From assembly GCA_010094025.1 (NCBI GenBank), contig ML991831.1, positions 1 through 64,000 of the forward strand: DNA of 64,000 nt, given 5' to 3'. The notes beneath the pieces are model-generated. The model was given only the letters and a program-made list of their open reading frames with translations. It was not told the origin of the DNA and made no database searches. Below are positions 44,041-55,362 of the stretch, piece after piece (positions within the stretch are counted from its first letter, which is position 1; each line of letters begins with the position of its first letter). The DNA is from Viridothelium virens. Lineage: Eukaryota > Ascomycota > Dothideomycetes > Trypetheliales > Trypetheliaceae. Made by a program: the position numbers and the translations under genes.

Positions 44041-46850
44041 TCATCCGCCCATTCCCTCCAACAGCCCTCCTCCCTCCCTCTTCGTTTCCACCGCCTTGAA
44101 CACCCCCTCCCCACCCCTATCCAACCCCTTCTCCGCCCTCTCAAACGCCTCCTCACTCCTATCCATCAAGACCTTCAAATCCTCTTCACTCAACACCTCC
44201 TTCGCATCCCCCTCCACGCCCTCCCGCTCTCCCGCCGCCCCCTCCCACACCTCTCCATCCCCCCTCCTCAACACCCTCTGCAACTCCTCCCACTCCTCCC
44301 CCTCCTTCTGCCCCTCCTTTGCGCGAAATCTCCCCTTCCGAATCACCAGCTTCTCCAACCGCCTCTTCTGATCCGCCCGCTCCAGCAGTACCTCCTCCAC
44401 CGTGCCCCTTGTCGCCAAGCGGTACACAATCACCGGCTGCGTCTGGCCGATGCGGTGCGCCCGGTCCTGCGCCTGCAGGTCCTGCTGCGGGTTCCAGTCG
44501 CTATCGAACAGGATCACCGTGTCGGCGGCGGCGAGGTTGATGCCCTGGCCGCCGGCGCGCGTGCTGAGCAGGAAGAGCTGCGGCGACTTTGTCTGCGGCG
44601 TAGCGTTCTTGCCTTTTTTGGGGGCGAAGGCGGGCGCGTTGAAGGCGCGGATTTGCTCTTGGCGGTCGGCCGGAGCGACGCCGCCGTCGATCCGGCAGAT
44701 GGACCAGCCCCGGAGTAGCGTCGCGTAGTCTTCGACGAGGTCGAGTTGGGTCTTGAATTGCGAGAAGAGGAGGACTTTGTGGCCGTCGGCGAAGAGGGCG
44801 GGGAGTAGGCGGTCGAGGAGTTGCATTTTGCCGGATTCGGTGATGAGGGTGTCGTCGGGGTCGGCGTCGGTGGTGGCGTCGAAGGGATAGTAGAAGTTGT
44901 GAGGGGAGTTGCAGCAGAGCCGGAGTTGGAGGATGGGGTTTTGGAGCTTCTTGGATGCGATTTGGCGTTTGGCGAGGGCGAGTGTGGAAGCCCTTTCGAA
45001 CTCAGGGTCAGAGGATCCTGGCGAGCCATCATTTTCATCTTCGTTGAACTCATTGTTCTCGAGCTTCTTAAAGAATTGGGCATCGCTAAGCTCTTCGTAG
45101 TTTTGAGATTTCTTAGCTTTACGACCCCGGCCAGATGCTTTGTTAGTAGATGCCGGAGTAGAATCGCGACTTGTCTTAGTACTCTTTGCAGGAGTAGAAA
45201 TACCGCTGGCGGCTTTACGCTTCAAGCCGCTTCCACTGCGTGTGCTGTTTGGCGTTGCAGTACCACTAAGGTGTTCGATGGCTTTGTTCTCAAGATAGTC
45301 TCTACTATTGCCATCTAGAATGGCTTGATAGAGTTCCTGTTGGGATTTACTCAATGGAGCATACAAAATGTACTCTCTCTTTTTCGGTAACGAGTGTTCG
45401 ACATCTGCCTTTACGCGTCGCAAAAGGAAAGGTTTCAGGATTGCGTGCAGGGAGGACACCAAGCTTCTCCTGCGCTCTTCTGATAAGATCTGTTCGTATC
45501 CATGACGTTCTTTGAGTGCAGAAAAGTCGAACCAGCTTTCAAAGGATTCAAGCTTGTCGAAAATATCGGGCATAAGAAAATGCAGTAAAGACCACAACTC
45601 GGTCAAATTATTTTGTAAAGGTGTGCCAGTGATCAGTAGTCGGTTCGCCGAGCGGTAAGACTGCAGCTCACGGATCAACCGACAATTGAGATTCTTGATG
45701 CGGTGACCCTCGTCCTGTGTGCTAGTTAGTATGGTCTTGGGTTTGAACATTACAGAGAACCCACTATAATTATAAATTTCCATCCAAACCCAGCCAGGAA
45801 TTTTCTGTCATTCATGCAAATCTCATAGCTTGTACAGACTACGGGAAAATGTTCGCTACCCGGATTTTTGAGTTGTTTCTCTCTGATTTCCGTTCTTTCT
45901 TGCTTTGAGCCATGATAAAGCACTACAGGGATATCTGGCGTCCAGCGGTGGAATTCGTCAACCCAATTGCTTGTCGTACTCAGTGGAGCGGCAATCAAAA
46001 ACGGCCCGAAAGATCGCTTTTCTCTCAAGAACGCCAGGAATGCGATCGTCTGGATTGTTTTACCGAGGCCCATCTCATCGGCGAGAATGCCATTCAAGCC
46101 ATTCTCGTAGAGTGAAATAAGCCATTCCAACCCCTCAAGTTGATAGCTCCGCATGATACCTCCTGTTACTGGTTTAGGCTGGCGCGCCGACCTCAGTTGT
46201 TGGACGCCAATATCACTCGTCTGGACCTTCTCCTCCTCTTTCAGAGCATCCGACAATGATCCCTTACCGGCTTTAGCCTCAACATCTTCTTTCTTGATCC
46301 AGTCAGAGATTTTCCCATCTTTCCGCGGGTTGCTTTTGTTGCTGGCGGCTTTCTTTGGCCGACCTCTCCCACGCCGGTCTGTCTCTTCCGAGCTTTCCTT
46401 CTCTTGCGCAACACTTCGTCGTGTAGTTCGTCGCTGACTCTCTTCGGCTGCCTGTTCTGCTTTCTCTTCCCTCTTCCTAGTCTTCTCATCCGCTGCATTT
46501 TCTTTCTCCTCCTGCTTTTGGATTTGCTCTAGCATGAATGCTGCGTACACTTTGCTTTGACTCAATAGATGCTCTAATGCCTTGTATTTTTTATCCACTT
46601 CTTGTGTGCCGCCTTCAAGGTCCTTCTTCCGCTCTTTCTCCAGACGCTCTGCGCGTTTGGCTTCCTCGGCGTTTGAGGCTTCCATCATTTTCTCTTCCTC
46701 TACACGCATGGACTTCGAGACTCCACGACCATTGTCATCGTTGGTTTCATCCATGGCAGAGGCAGGAGAGGTTGGAGGTGTGCTTTGTGGTTCCGCTTCT
46801 GCTTCTGTAGCAACGGGAGTAGACGATGCGGACATTTTGGTGTGAGGCAT
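44041..46850 (-). CDS. irc5: SNF2-family chromatin remodeller, Irc5/HELLS (Lsh) type
   Basis: Two exons, 46850-45765 and 45714-44041, join across a 50-bp intron (donor GTGGGT, branch ACTAAC) to give 919 residues. Order: Glu/Lys-rich coiled N-terminus, an AT-hook-like RRGRGRPKK near residue 158, then the helicase motor. Motif I is EMGLGKTIQT and motif II is DEGH, the variant of this subfamily rather than DEAH/DEXH. The second lobe has SQFKTQLDLVEDY, then STRAGGQGINL and QAQDRAHRIGQ. The stretch SPLEHLLSQSK-type near residue 85 matches the family. Relatives are yeast Irc5, Neurospora MUS-30 and animal HELLS/plant DDM1, which slide nucleosomes in DNA repair and heterochromatin maintenance. The linker between lobes (SGSGLKRKAAS region) is disordered. 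It lies among accessory genes but is conserved. Confidence 0.93.
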
Positions 46851-47843
46851 AGGCAGCTCAAAATTGTCTCGGATATATCGTGCAGTCTAAAAAGCTGGGC
46901 AGCCGTAAGAGCCTGTCAAAGAGTGCAGAATATGGGGGCGCGGTACGAGATTGTACAATAGAGGGAACTTTTTATCGAGAAACTGCGGGGACTTTTCGAA
47001 GAACATAAGCCACGAAATGTCCAATGACTTTGGGAGTTATGCAAGCGTAGAGGAATCAGCGCGGAGTAAGACGCGACAGGTAGAGAAGTGCAGAAACAGA
47101 AGGGTGAACGTGAAGTTCGTAGCGAGTAATTGACAGGGGCGACGCGTCGAAGTAGACGATGACCTCACCAGCGCGATCTCGACGCGAAGTCTGTAATCCT
47201 TGACTAAGGTTGAGCCTCGATCTCTCGAGGGTCCACCCACCGATTCGCGAGCGCTCAACCCCTGTGCTTTACACAGCGATCCTCAGCCCCTGCATCTCCA
47301 GGGCAAGGACTGGAATGGAGCGCCAAGAGTAGAGTTCTGGGAACCAATTTCACGATGGACTTGACCAAAGCCTTCTGTCTCCGCCATGACCATGTTACTA
47401 TTCTATGACGCTAAATTTTACAAAAATGCATCTCGCCGTTCTCTCTCAGCGGTCTCCTAAATCCAATCCCGTGTTGGCGCGGTTTTATCCATTACACATA
47501 TGAATAACTTACGAGAGGCTGTAGGTTGCATTGTTTAGCGATCAATTCAGATTTTTACAATTCCAAGTCAATGACGACGTGTGATAGAGGTTGCACGTTA
47601 TTTTTATTCCAACACGTCCGGATCCTCTCGACTTACTTAAGAAACAATATACAAGAGCCAGCTAGTAGCGGAAGCTCACGAGAACCTATAGAGAAGCTGC
47701 CTCAATATGTTATCGATAGTAGACCAAGATCGTGTGGCCTCTAGATAAAAATTGGAAGAGGATCAGCAACACACGCCACATCTGCAGAGAATTGAGTGCA
47801 GATTGAGTGCTATTAGGATTGCGAGTCCGTAGTAGGCATGCCT
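46851..47843. other. Upstream region of the remodeller, nothing else recognised
   Basis: Short frames overlap on both strands, all unsupported. No RNA gene or repeat seen. Confidence 0.45.
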
Positions 47844-48280
47844 TTAATCGCGTGCTTCGTAAAAAGGATGGTCCCGAAGTCTTGGAAGCAGCTTTTTCAT
47901 CTGACGCAGCCGGTTTCCAATTGCGTACTCTTCCAAGTCTCCCAAAATCGTTCGAATCTCCATTACATCCCTTACCTTATGAATAAGTCCAGACTCAACC
48001 AACTCCGTATGATAGTCGAGATCTCCAGACGGATCTTTCTCGCGCCAGTGCACCCATATGACAATGCATCACGGATCCATTGTGGCCAAGAAGGGGCGCA
48101 TTTCGACAAGGGTGGGTCTTTGGCTCGTTTGTGCATTCCGTAGAATTGGTGGAGATAAATCACAATCATAGCTCCATCGTGGGCAACTTGACAGAGAGCT
48201 GTGTGGATCGTCTGCCCTTTCGCGGGGCTCGGGCATTGGATAATGAGTAATGGGAAATATGCGGCACCCCTTGAGGACAA
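47844..48280 (-). pseudogene. Relic of an uncharacterised fungal gene, possibly nuclease-fold
   Basis: Two successive minus-strand frames have a protein-like look. The first includes AAYFPLLIIQCPSP then HTALCQVAHDGAMIVIYL, the second HWREKDPSGDLDYHTELVE and RLRQMKKLLPRLRDHPFYEA. The first resembles the region in uncharacterised fungal proteins where a PF-x-I-x-E-x-K strand precedes an Ala-rich helix, as in PD-(D/E)XK-type nuclease folds; here the acidic residue and Lys are not visible. The two frames overlap and switch near 48,040-48,055, so the gene is broken or has a missed intron. Upstream coding continues in other frames to about 48,474. This is a weak call. Confidence 0.3.
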
Positions 48281-49502
48281 TTTATTCGACTCAGGTCAGG
48301 ATCAGTAAAAGCTGGGTAATGGACAAGGTTGGGCCGGTCTTGTGCATATATATAGCGAAGCTGGAGGGCACTCAAGATAGACGTCATCCTCACAGGAGAC
48401 TTCTCGACTTTTGTGAGGCAGAAATAAGACCAGTTTGCTCCGTAAGGAACCCTTTTCTCGGTGTTAGGGATCAAGCTAAATGAGATGAAAGGTCACATGA
48501 CGCGTCACGTGGCTCTATGCGCATGGACCTCCGCGCAGCTATATATAGGTAGACAGCGCTGCCCGCATGTCAGCACCCAGGTTCACTAGCTCTAGATACT
48601 CGTTCATATCCACGCTCCTTGAGATCATCTCATCTAGCTCGATCCCTGACACTCGGGATTATTTTACGTTGTCCACTCCTGGTTTTCTCCTAGGAGGGAA
48701 ATCGTTGGAGGAAGGGACATACAGAAGACCTTGCCGGTCTTTCGACCCACCGAGCGCCAGCTGTTCCACGCAGTCCCCCGGGCATTGTTGTCGCTGAAGA
48801 ATATCAACTCACTTGCCTTTTCATGAACGTCTAAATGCAATCTAAGTGTAAGGCATGGCTTTTAGACTTTGAGAAAGATCTGCTATGGGTCAGATGGGTA
48901 ATCTTTGGCTTCTACAACACCGATTGGATCGTTAGTGTATGACCCTGCAGCCTGTCACTCGTCGACAATCGTCAGCACAGCCTTCAGGCCAACTGCTCGG
49001 ACCGTTGCATCAGCTCCAAATCGGCCATGTGTGCTTCACTTGACAGGGCTGAGTTCACTCAAGCATGCGCTTTGGTAGGTTTTACGTGCGGCTCAACTTG
49101 GGCCTGACCAATTCGGTGGGCATCTGAGCCATCTCAAGCCTCCTGAGGCTGGATTAGGCCTATTCCTACACAGCTACATCTCGGCACTATTTTTCTCTCT
49201 AACAAACACCTACTATTCTGGGCATTCTATAGCGTAAGTCTGGTCCAATTGTGGGCTAAGCGGAGCAGCCTCAAGGATTTGTTTGGCCGTCTTATAGAAG
49301 CTACGAGCGTAATCATCGGGAGTGGTGAACAAAGGAAGGGAGACTCTCAATTATAAAGCGATCTTGCAGACCACCTTCGACTGAACCATCTCATCAATTC
49401 ACTCAACTATTGCAATCGTTTCAATTTCCTACAGTCAATCACTACCGTCTTCTAATTCTTAGTCACCAAGCACTCGACCTACCACACAAACAATCAGTCA
49501 AA
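48281..49502. other. Intergenic upstream of the secreted protein gene
   Basis: 48,281-48,474 may hold more of the relic just before it. A TATA-like box lies at 49352-49357. Otherwise no repeat, RNA gene or supported frame is visible. The plus-strand frame at 48,567-48,797 has no family pattern. Confidence 0.45.
49352..49357 (+). promoter_or_regulatory. TATA box of the secreted protein gene
   Basis: TATAAA lies 146 bp before the start codon at 49503. The leader that follows is C/T/A-rich with CAAT- and TCAA-like stretches, typical of fungal secreted-protein genes. Chance occurrence is possible. Confidence 0.35.
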
Positions 49503-49841
49503 ATGCAATTCCCTCAAGCTCTTACTCTCTTCGTCACCCTCCTCGGCACTGCTTCCGCTGTCGCTGTACCCCAATCCAACAGCAACGAAGACGGCATCAT
49601 CACCACCAACATCGCCGGCAACACAGTCAAGTACCACGAGAGTGACCCCACGGCCAGCTCTCTCCTCAAGCGAGACGGTATCGAGAAGCGCTTCATCCTC
49701 CCCGGCTTCCGCTGTACTGCGGGCAAAAATCAATGCACCGAGGACACCGGTTGCTACATGTGCAACGACAGTGGCAACTACCTATGCCAATCCCTCAGTG
49801 ACCTTCAGCAAGGCTATTGCCAGACTAATCCGGTCAACTAG
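49503..49841 (+). CDS. Small secreted cysteine-rich protein with kexin sites (effector-like)
   Basis: An intron-free frame of 112 residues starts AAAATGCAA, a good fungal context. Residues 1-20 (MQFPQALTLFVTLLGTASA) form a signal peptide, with likely cleavage after TASA. A pro-segment rich in Asn/Asp/Ser follows. Two dibasic sites, KR near residues 59-60 and KR near 65-66, suit kexin (Kex2) processing in the Golgi. The mature part would be about 47 residues, with six Cys (in RCTAG, QCTED, GCYMC, LCQS, YCQT), possibly three disulphides. This build suits an apoplastic effector or antimicrobial peptide. I recognise no named family. The CDS is clear; the role is inference. It sits between the remodeller and the broken NLR-like gene. 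Confidence 0.85.
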   Translation: MQFPQALTLFVTLLGTASAVAVPQSNSNEDGIITTNIAGNTVKYHESDPTASSLLKRDGIEKRFILPGFRCTAGKNQCTEDTGCYMCNDSGNYLCQSLSDLQQGYCQTNPVN

Positions 49842-50624
49842 ACCTACCTCGGACGTACTAAGTATAGAAAATATTCAGTAACAGGAGGGATGGAGGACGC
49901 GACATTTCTTGAGTGCTTTTGCGATTTTTTGGGTGACCGATCTTCAGATCTGGCGCCATCCCCTCATTTGGATTAGAAATCGGACGTCTTAATGGCTAGC
50001 GCAGATTCGAGCGGATTAATTGAGATTTCAAGCAGATATATTCGCAACTTGTGCCTATGAAGCTCCACCACAGCAAGCTGAAGCCTATTTTCCAACACAC
50101 TCCTTTGCTCCACACAAGTCATACATTAGATCCGAGAGCTTCATTGTCAGTGTAAATGATATACGCTCCGCTGTTATCACGTTCAAGATCTCAAAGAACA
50201 AGCCACAGCGTACTCTTCAATCCCAACCGCTTGATATTCGCGGGCCAATCAACCTGCATGGCCCTCAGCACCAGCCTTGCAGGGGCGTGCAGTGGCTTTT
50301 GCAGACTCCTAGCCTCCGCTTGACCTCATCTCGTCTGAATCTCTCTTTTCCCTCATCTCTATACACTCAGTCATCGGTCCATCATCGGTCCATCATCGGT
50401 CCATCATTCGACATTTGAACAAGACTTAGGCCCAGATAATGGCTATTTTGTGCTCGAAGTCGTCCTAACCTCTGCCTAGTTATTCACTTTCGCTTCAGAT
50501 CTCTCGCGCCGCGATAGGGTCCTTTTAATATCTCATGTGCAGCTACTTGGAATTACACCGTCTGATCTTTTAGCCACTAGCTTCGCTGAGAATATCGTAC
50601 TCTACCCTACTCCACGCTTCAGTC
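49842..50624. other. Intergenic region with a short tandem repeat
   Basis: Three copies of an 11-bp unit (TCATCGGTCCA) lie in tandem at 50371-50403. Nothing else supported. The end of the region must hold the promoter of the NLR-like gene. Confidence 0.5.
50371..50403. repeat. Tandem repeat, three 11-bp units
   Basis: Exact units TCATCGGTCCA are repeated three times, about 220 bp before the NLR-like gene. It is a small minisatellite and a possible strain marker. Confidence 0.8.
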
Positions 50625-53600
50625 ATGCGGAAAACCCTGAATAAAATCCGACCTTTTTCGAAACACGACAAGTCCTCCGCGCCCGAGCTGGCACCAGGCT
50701 CTTCGACCATGACAGCTGCAGCTTTGACCTCTCCCACCCAGACTGTCACCACTAGTCAAGAGCATAACGTCCGTGTGCCGCATGGGTCTCAGCCTACTCG
50801 CGAGGTCGCATCCTCTGTCCCAACCGCCCAACATCAGCCCGCGGAGCCTTGTGTTGCTCATACAGATACCAGTAACGCTGCTGAGGCTGTCGATAAAATC
50901 GGAAAGGAGAACCACTATGGTATACGAGTGCTTCATAATCCGCCGTCCGCCATTACGGACATTGTTTTCGTTCATGGGTTGACTGGCAGCGCCTACACTA
51001 CATGGTTGCACAATGGCAGCGGCGTACATGGGCCGAGAGATCTCTTTGCGCAAGACTTTCCAAATGCGCGAATTATGACATTTGGTTACGATGCAGATGT
51101 CGTCAACTTTTGGAAACATGCAGCCCAGGATGATCTATCTGGCTACGCTAGGGACCTTCTCGGAGTCTTGGCGGATTGCAAGCATGAGATTGCGGTACGT
51201 ACTTTTCCTCCATTTAGGCGTGTCCGGTATCTAGCTAGCACAGAATATCAATCAGGAGGCTCCCAATTCCCATATAGTGAAAAATTGAAATGTCCTGAGA
51301 TCCTGTCAGTCTACTCTTTCATAGCCTCCAAAACATACTTTGAGAATCCAAGGTCAGAAAATCCATGGCTGCTTATTCTTTCAGCTTTTGGGTCCAGGGG
51401 TCCTGAATCGATATTCTGCGATAGCTGGGAGAGATACTTCGCTAACGCCGAGCAAGACCAATAGGAGTATCGTCTTTGTTGCTCATAGCCTCGGAGGCTT
51501 GCTAGTCGAGAACGCGCTGTACCTTTCACGAGAATCTTGTCAGAATTTTAGGTGGCAATGATCGTCGAGGTCAAGATCTCTCTCTCTGTTCTTTTTATCT
51601 GGCTAGGAAATGAAGCTGTATATATATACCGTAACAACCCCTGTATCTTCGGGATCTCATCCTTCTGTTTCCGAGAGTATTAGTCAGCTAAATGACCTAG
51701 AACTCTCTGATATAGCTAGGATAATATTGACAAATCTCGTTTTGACCACATCCGCTCTCTTGAAACGTCGACTACAGGAATTTGTTTCATTGGGACCCCT
51801 CATTCTGGCTCAGGTCATGCAGACTGGGCTAATACGTTAGCTAGTGTTGTGAACATCGTCAAACCTGCGAATACTGACCTTTTAGGATCACTTCAACGGG
51901 GTTCGGATAGGTTGGCAGGAGTTAGAGATTCCTTCCACAACTTAATGGAAAAGCGGAAAAGCGAGAGGTTACCTCTCGCCATCGTTTGCTTTTATGAGCA
52001 GCTACCATATCTCAAGTCACACATCGTCCCTAAGGAGTCAGCGATTGTCGCTGGAGAGCTCTTCTACCCAATTCACGCAAACCATGTCGTAAGGAAACCC
52101 TACGTAGACCATGTCTGACAATGCTGACTTCCGACAGGAAATGACAAAATATTCTTCGAGGGAAGACAAAGTATACAAAGATGTCCGCCGCGAGATACGG
52201 AGACTTGCGGGAGCAGGTAGGCAAGACTGAATTATTCGTGTTTCCATAGGCTGGTCAGGGTGTCCGATGGCTAGCATAGAACATCAGTTGCCCCCTCCCC
52301 CAACACAGATCCTGCAACAATAAAAGACCGGCATGTGCCGAATTCCGACACCTTATTCTCGCATAGCCACAGGATTACGGTTCGAGGATATGAGACCAAA
52401 AATCTATAATCATTTATTTCCCCCCGTTTATGAATTGGGGTGGCTTCCAACCAATATTCTCCACTAAGCATTGGACTTGCCTACCCGTCGTACAAGGGTG
52501 GTGTGAACAATTTAGATATGCTTCAAAGCTAATTCGATTGACTTATGATTTCACAGATGTGTCATTGAACAAACGAGCGAATTTCCTTTCGAACTTAGTA
52601 CGCACAGAGCTTCCTACAAGCACCGATACTTTCCACGGCCGAAAAGATGAACTGCGTAGAATGCGCGAAGCTCTCGACCCTGCAAGATCTGGCCTGAAAG
52701 GTCTCCTGCTCTATGGCATCGGCGGATCTGGAAAGACTCAGCTTGCTCTCCGTTTTATCAAGGAACATGGTCAGCTTTTCTCGGCAGTTATATGGATCAA
52801 TGCGTCAACCATTGAGTATGCCAACCAGTCATTTTCTGAAGCCGCAGAGGTGATTTCCTCTGAGTGGCCTGCACAGGACTTACCTTCGACGTACAGAGGC
52901 TCTGACTATTCGAGAAAGGTGATCTCATGGCTTCAGACAACGCGACATTCTCGGTGGCTTCTCATTATTGACAGTGTTGACAATTTGGAGTTAGAAAACT
53001 ACACAAGATACAAAATTTCCTGCGAGCAAGGTTCTATGATAGTCACAAGTATTCAAGAACAGATAGCGAGAGTTTTTCGGATAGAAAAATTGCAAGTAGA
53101 AGGTCTCGATCCTCAAAGTGGCAGTAAGCTCCTCCTCTCAAGAGGCTTCGACACATCATTGCACACGGAAATGTCCAGCGAGGGTAAATATCCTTCTCGT
53201 CAGTGATGTGATTCAACGCTGATTCTGTATAGATAGTCGATCCGCTTCGTCTATCGTAAAAGCGCTCAACGGCCTACCTCTGGCGATCGAGCAAGCCGGC
53301 GTTCTGATTCAAAGGAAGGCTGTTCCAGTTTCAAAGTTTCTGTCTGATTATAATGCTTAGTATCGAAGGCTCATGGATGAATATCCTCAACGAGGTATCC
53401 TCGCATACGACAAAGAACGCTCCGTATGGACAGTTTTCTGCATGCTGTACGACTTCATTTCACTTCAACATCCTAAGGCTGCACTGCTGCTAAACTTCAT
53501 TGCAATACTTGGGCCATGGCAGATCCCAATGTGTTTTGTTGAAAGATTCCAGTTCGACAGGAATCCAGAGCTAGCACTTCTGGATGACGATACCAAATCA

Positions 53601-55362
53601 CTGAAGGGAGTTCTAACCACAAGTCTTGATCTTCGTCTCGCACTCACGGTTTTGGCCGAATTCTGTCTTTTGAAGATAAAATATGAAGGCGATCACATCA
53701 TGAAAGCTTTTACACTACATCGAGCTATCAGTCAATGGTGCTTAGAGGTAATGGATCCGACAAAGAGATCTTGGATCGTTGAGGCGGCAAATGAACTTGC
53801 TGACAGGATCATAGAAGTGTCTCAAGGGTAAGTCTGTTTTGCTTAGAGGTTTTGATATTCGTAGTCTGGATTCGTGGATATGTTGAAGTGGGTGCTGACA
53901 GACTTCAGGAATCACAGCCTCATACATAACAGAACACCAAAGATAGTGTGTATCTATATTGCTCCTCTGGACCGATGCATTTCTCTTTTACAGAGATTTG
54001 CTGCCAACGATGATAGCCTCCTGTTGACTGGACAAATAGCTCAAGGTCTTAGCTCTCCCATTGCTCGAATGGCTGAAGTCTGTTCAATCAATGGCCAATT
54101 AGAGAAAGCAAAGATCCTATTCACGCAGCTTGTCGAATCTGAAAGAGTTATACATGGCGACGCATGGCCGAGCGATGAACAGGCACTTTACGTTCTGTAT
54201 AAACTAGCAAATGTTTTCCATCGACTGAGCGAATTAGAGCCTGCTGAAGAACTTTACAACTCGGCTTTCATACTTTCTGTAAAACTGTTTGGAAGTGACG
54301 ACGAGACGACAACCCTGATTTACAGCTCACTACAGTCTGTGAGGGAAAGGCGTGACATCATGGTCCGACATCACAAAACCGCCGTGATCAGCTCCGCAGA
54401 AGAAGAACGCCACGTTGGTACCCAGAGATCAAGTTCTAGGAGAGATTTACAAGAGGCAGTGACAGACAGCCCTCGAAAAAAGTCTCAGCATCGATATCAA
54501 AGCTAGCGAAGAGTTGTGCTGCGCAGCAAAGGAAGGCGACAAAAAGCTTATTCAACTGTCTCTTAAGTCGGAGTCAGTTGATCCTAATTACAATGATAAC
54601 TTCGGTCGAAGTGCACTCGCCTGGTCTGCTGAGCAGGGCCATGAGTCAATCGTCCAATTGCTACTTGATCATAGCGACATTCACGTAAATTATAAGGATC
54701 GAGACAACCACACACCATTACAGCTTGCAGTAAAAAGGGGCCATACATCGATATCACAGCTTTTACTGCAGCGGCCAGAGATCGAAGCCGACTCCAAAGA
54801 CATCAATGGCATAACGCCACTGTCATGGGCAGCATCGAGTGGTCGCACAGCGGTTGTACGGCTACTAATAGATCGAGAGGATGTTGACGCTGACTCGAAA
54901 AACAACCATGGCATAACGCCACTGTCATGGGCAGTATTGTATGGACATACAGCAGTTGTACAGCTACTAATAGATCGAGAGGATGTTAACGTTAACTCAG
55001 AAGATGATAACAAAACGCCACTGATGTGGGCAGCAGAGCACAGCCACATAGCGATTGTACAAATGCTGGTAAATCGAGAGGATGTCAATACCGAATTAAA
55101 GGACTTTGAGGGCAAAACGCCATTAACAGTGGCAGCAAGGAAAGGCCGAGCAGAAATTGTGCAGCTGTTCGTTGAATGAGAAGATGTCCACGTCAACTCG
55201 ACCTGTGTGTATGGATGGACGCCAGTCATGCACGCCGCATTCATGGGTCACGCAATGGTTGTGCGTATCTTGAGGGAGCGCGACGATGTCGTTGTTCTTC
55301 CGGCGCTGCGGATAGCGATGGAATGTGGCCATGAGGAAATTGTACGGCTGCTTGCAGAGTGA
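50625..55362 (+). pseudogene. NLR-like gene (alpha/beta hydrolase, NB-ARC, TPR, ankyrin), broken
   Basis: Exon 1 (50625-51194) has a disordered N-terminus and an alpha/beta hydrolase start (DIVFVHGLTGSAYTTW). After a 262-bp intron ending at 51456 (branch GCTAAC), exon 2 holds VAHSLGGLLVENAL, with Ala in place of the first Gly of the nucleophile elbow. A solo LTR (51538-51732) sits inside this exon. Family-like sequence resumes after it (GICFIGTPHSGSGHADW). A P-loop GIGGSGKTQLAL at about 52715-52750 and WLLIIDSVDN mark the NB-ARC domain. TPR-like helices follow (53.9-54.5 kb), then about eight ankyrin repeats (54.5-55.36 kb). In-frame stops lie at 53358-53360 and 55177-55179, and the TPR and ankyrin frames do not join. 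Whole proteins of this kind act in allorecognition and cell-death control. This copy is almost surely dead. Confidence 0.8.
51538..51732 (+). mobile_element. Solo LTR, copy A (195 bp), inserted in the NLR-like gene
   Basis: TG-CA ends (TGTCA and TGACA) and 5-bp direct repeats AATCT at 51533-51537 and 51733-51737 identify an LTR integration. Copy B at 37918-38106 matches it in inverse orientation with six substitutions, all transitions, and one short length difference. No internal retroelement sequence adjoins it. The insertion splits the alpha/beta hydrolase region of the host gene. The family is probably copia-like by size and ends only. Near identity of the copies and intact target repeats indicate relative youth. 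Confidence 0.88.

Noticed and set aside
44514-45083. Ser/Thr/Pro-rich minus-strand frame in the remodeller gene
   Set aside because: A shifted reading of the true coding sequence, low complexity only.
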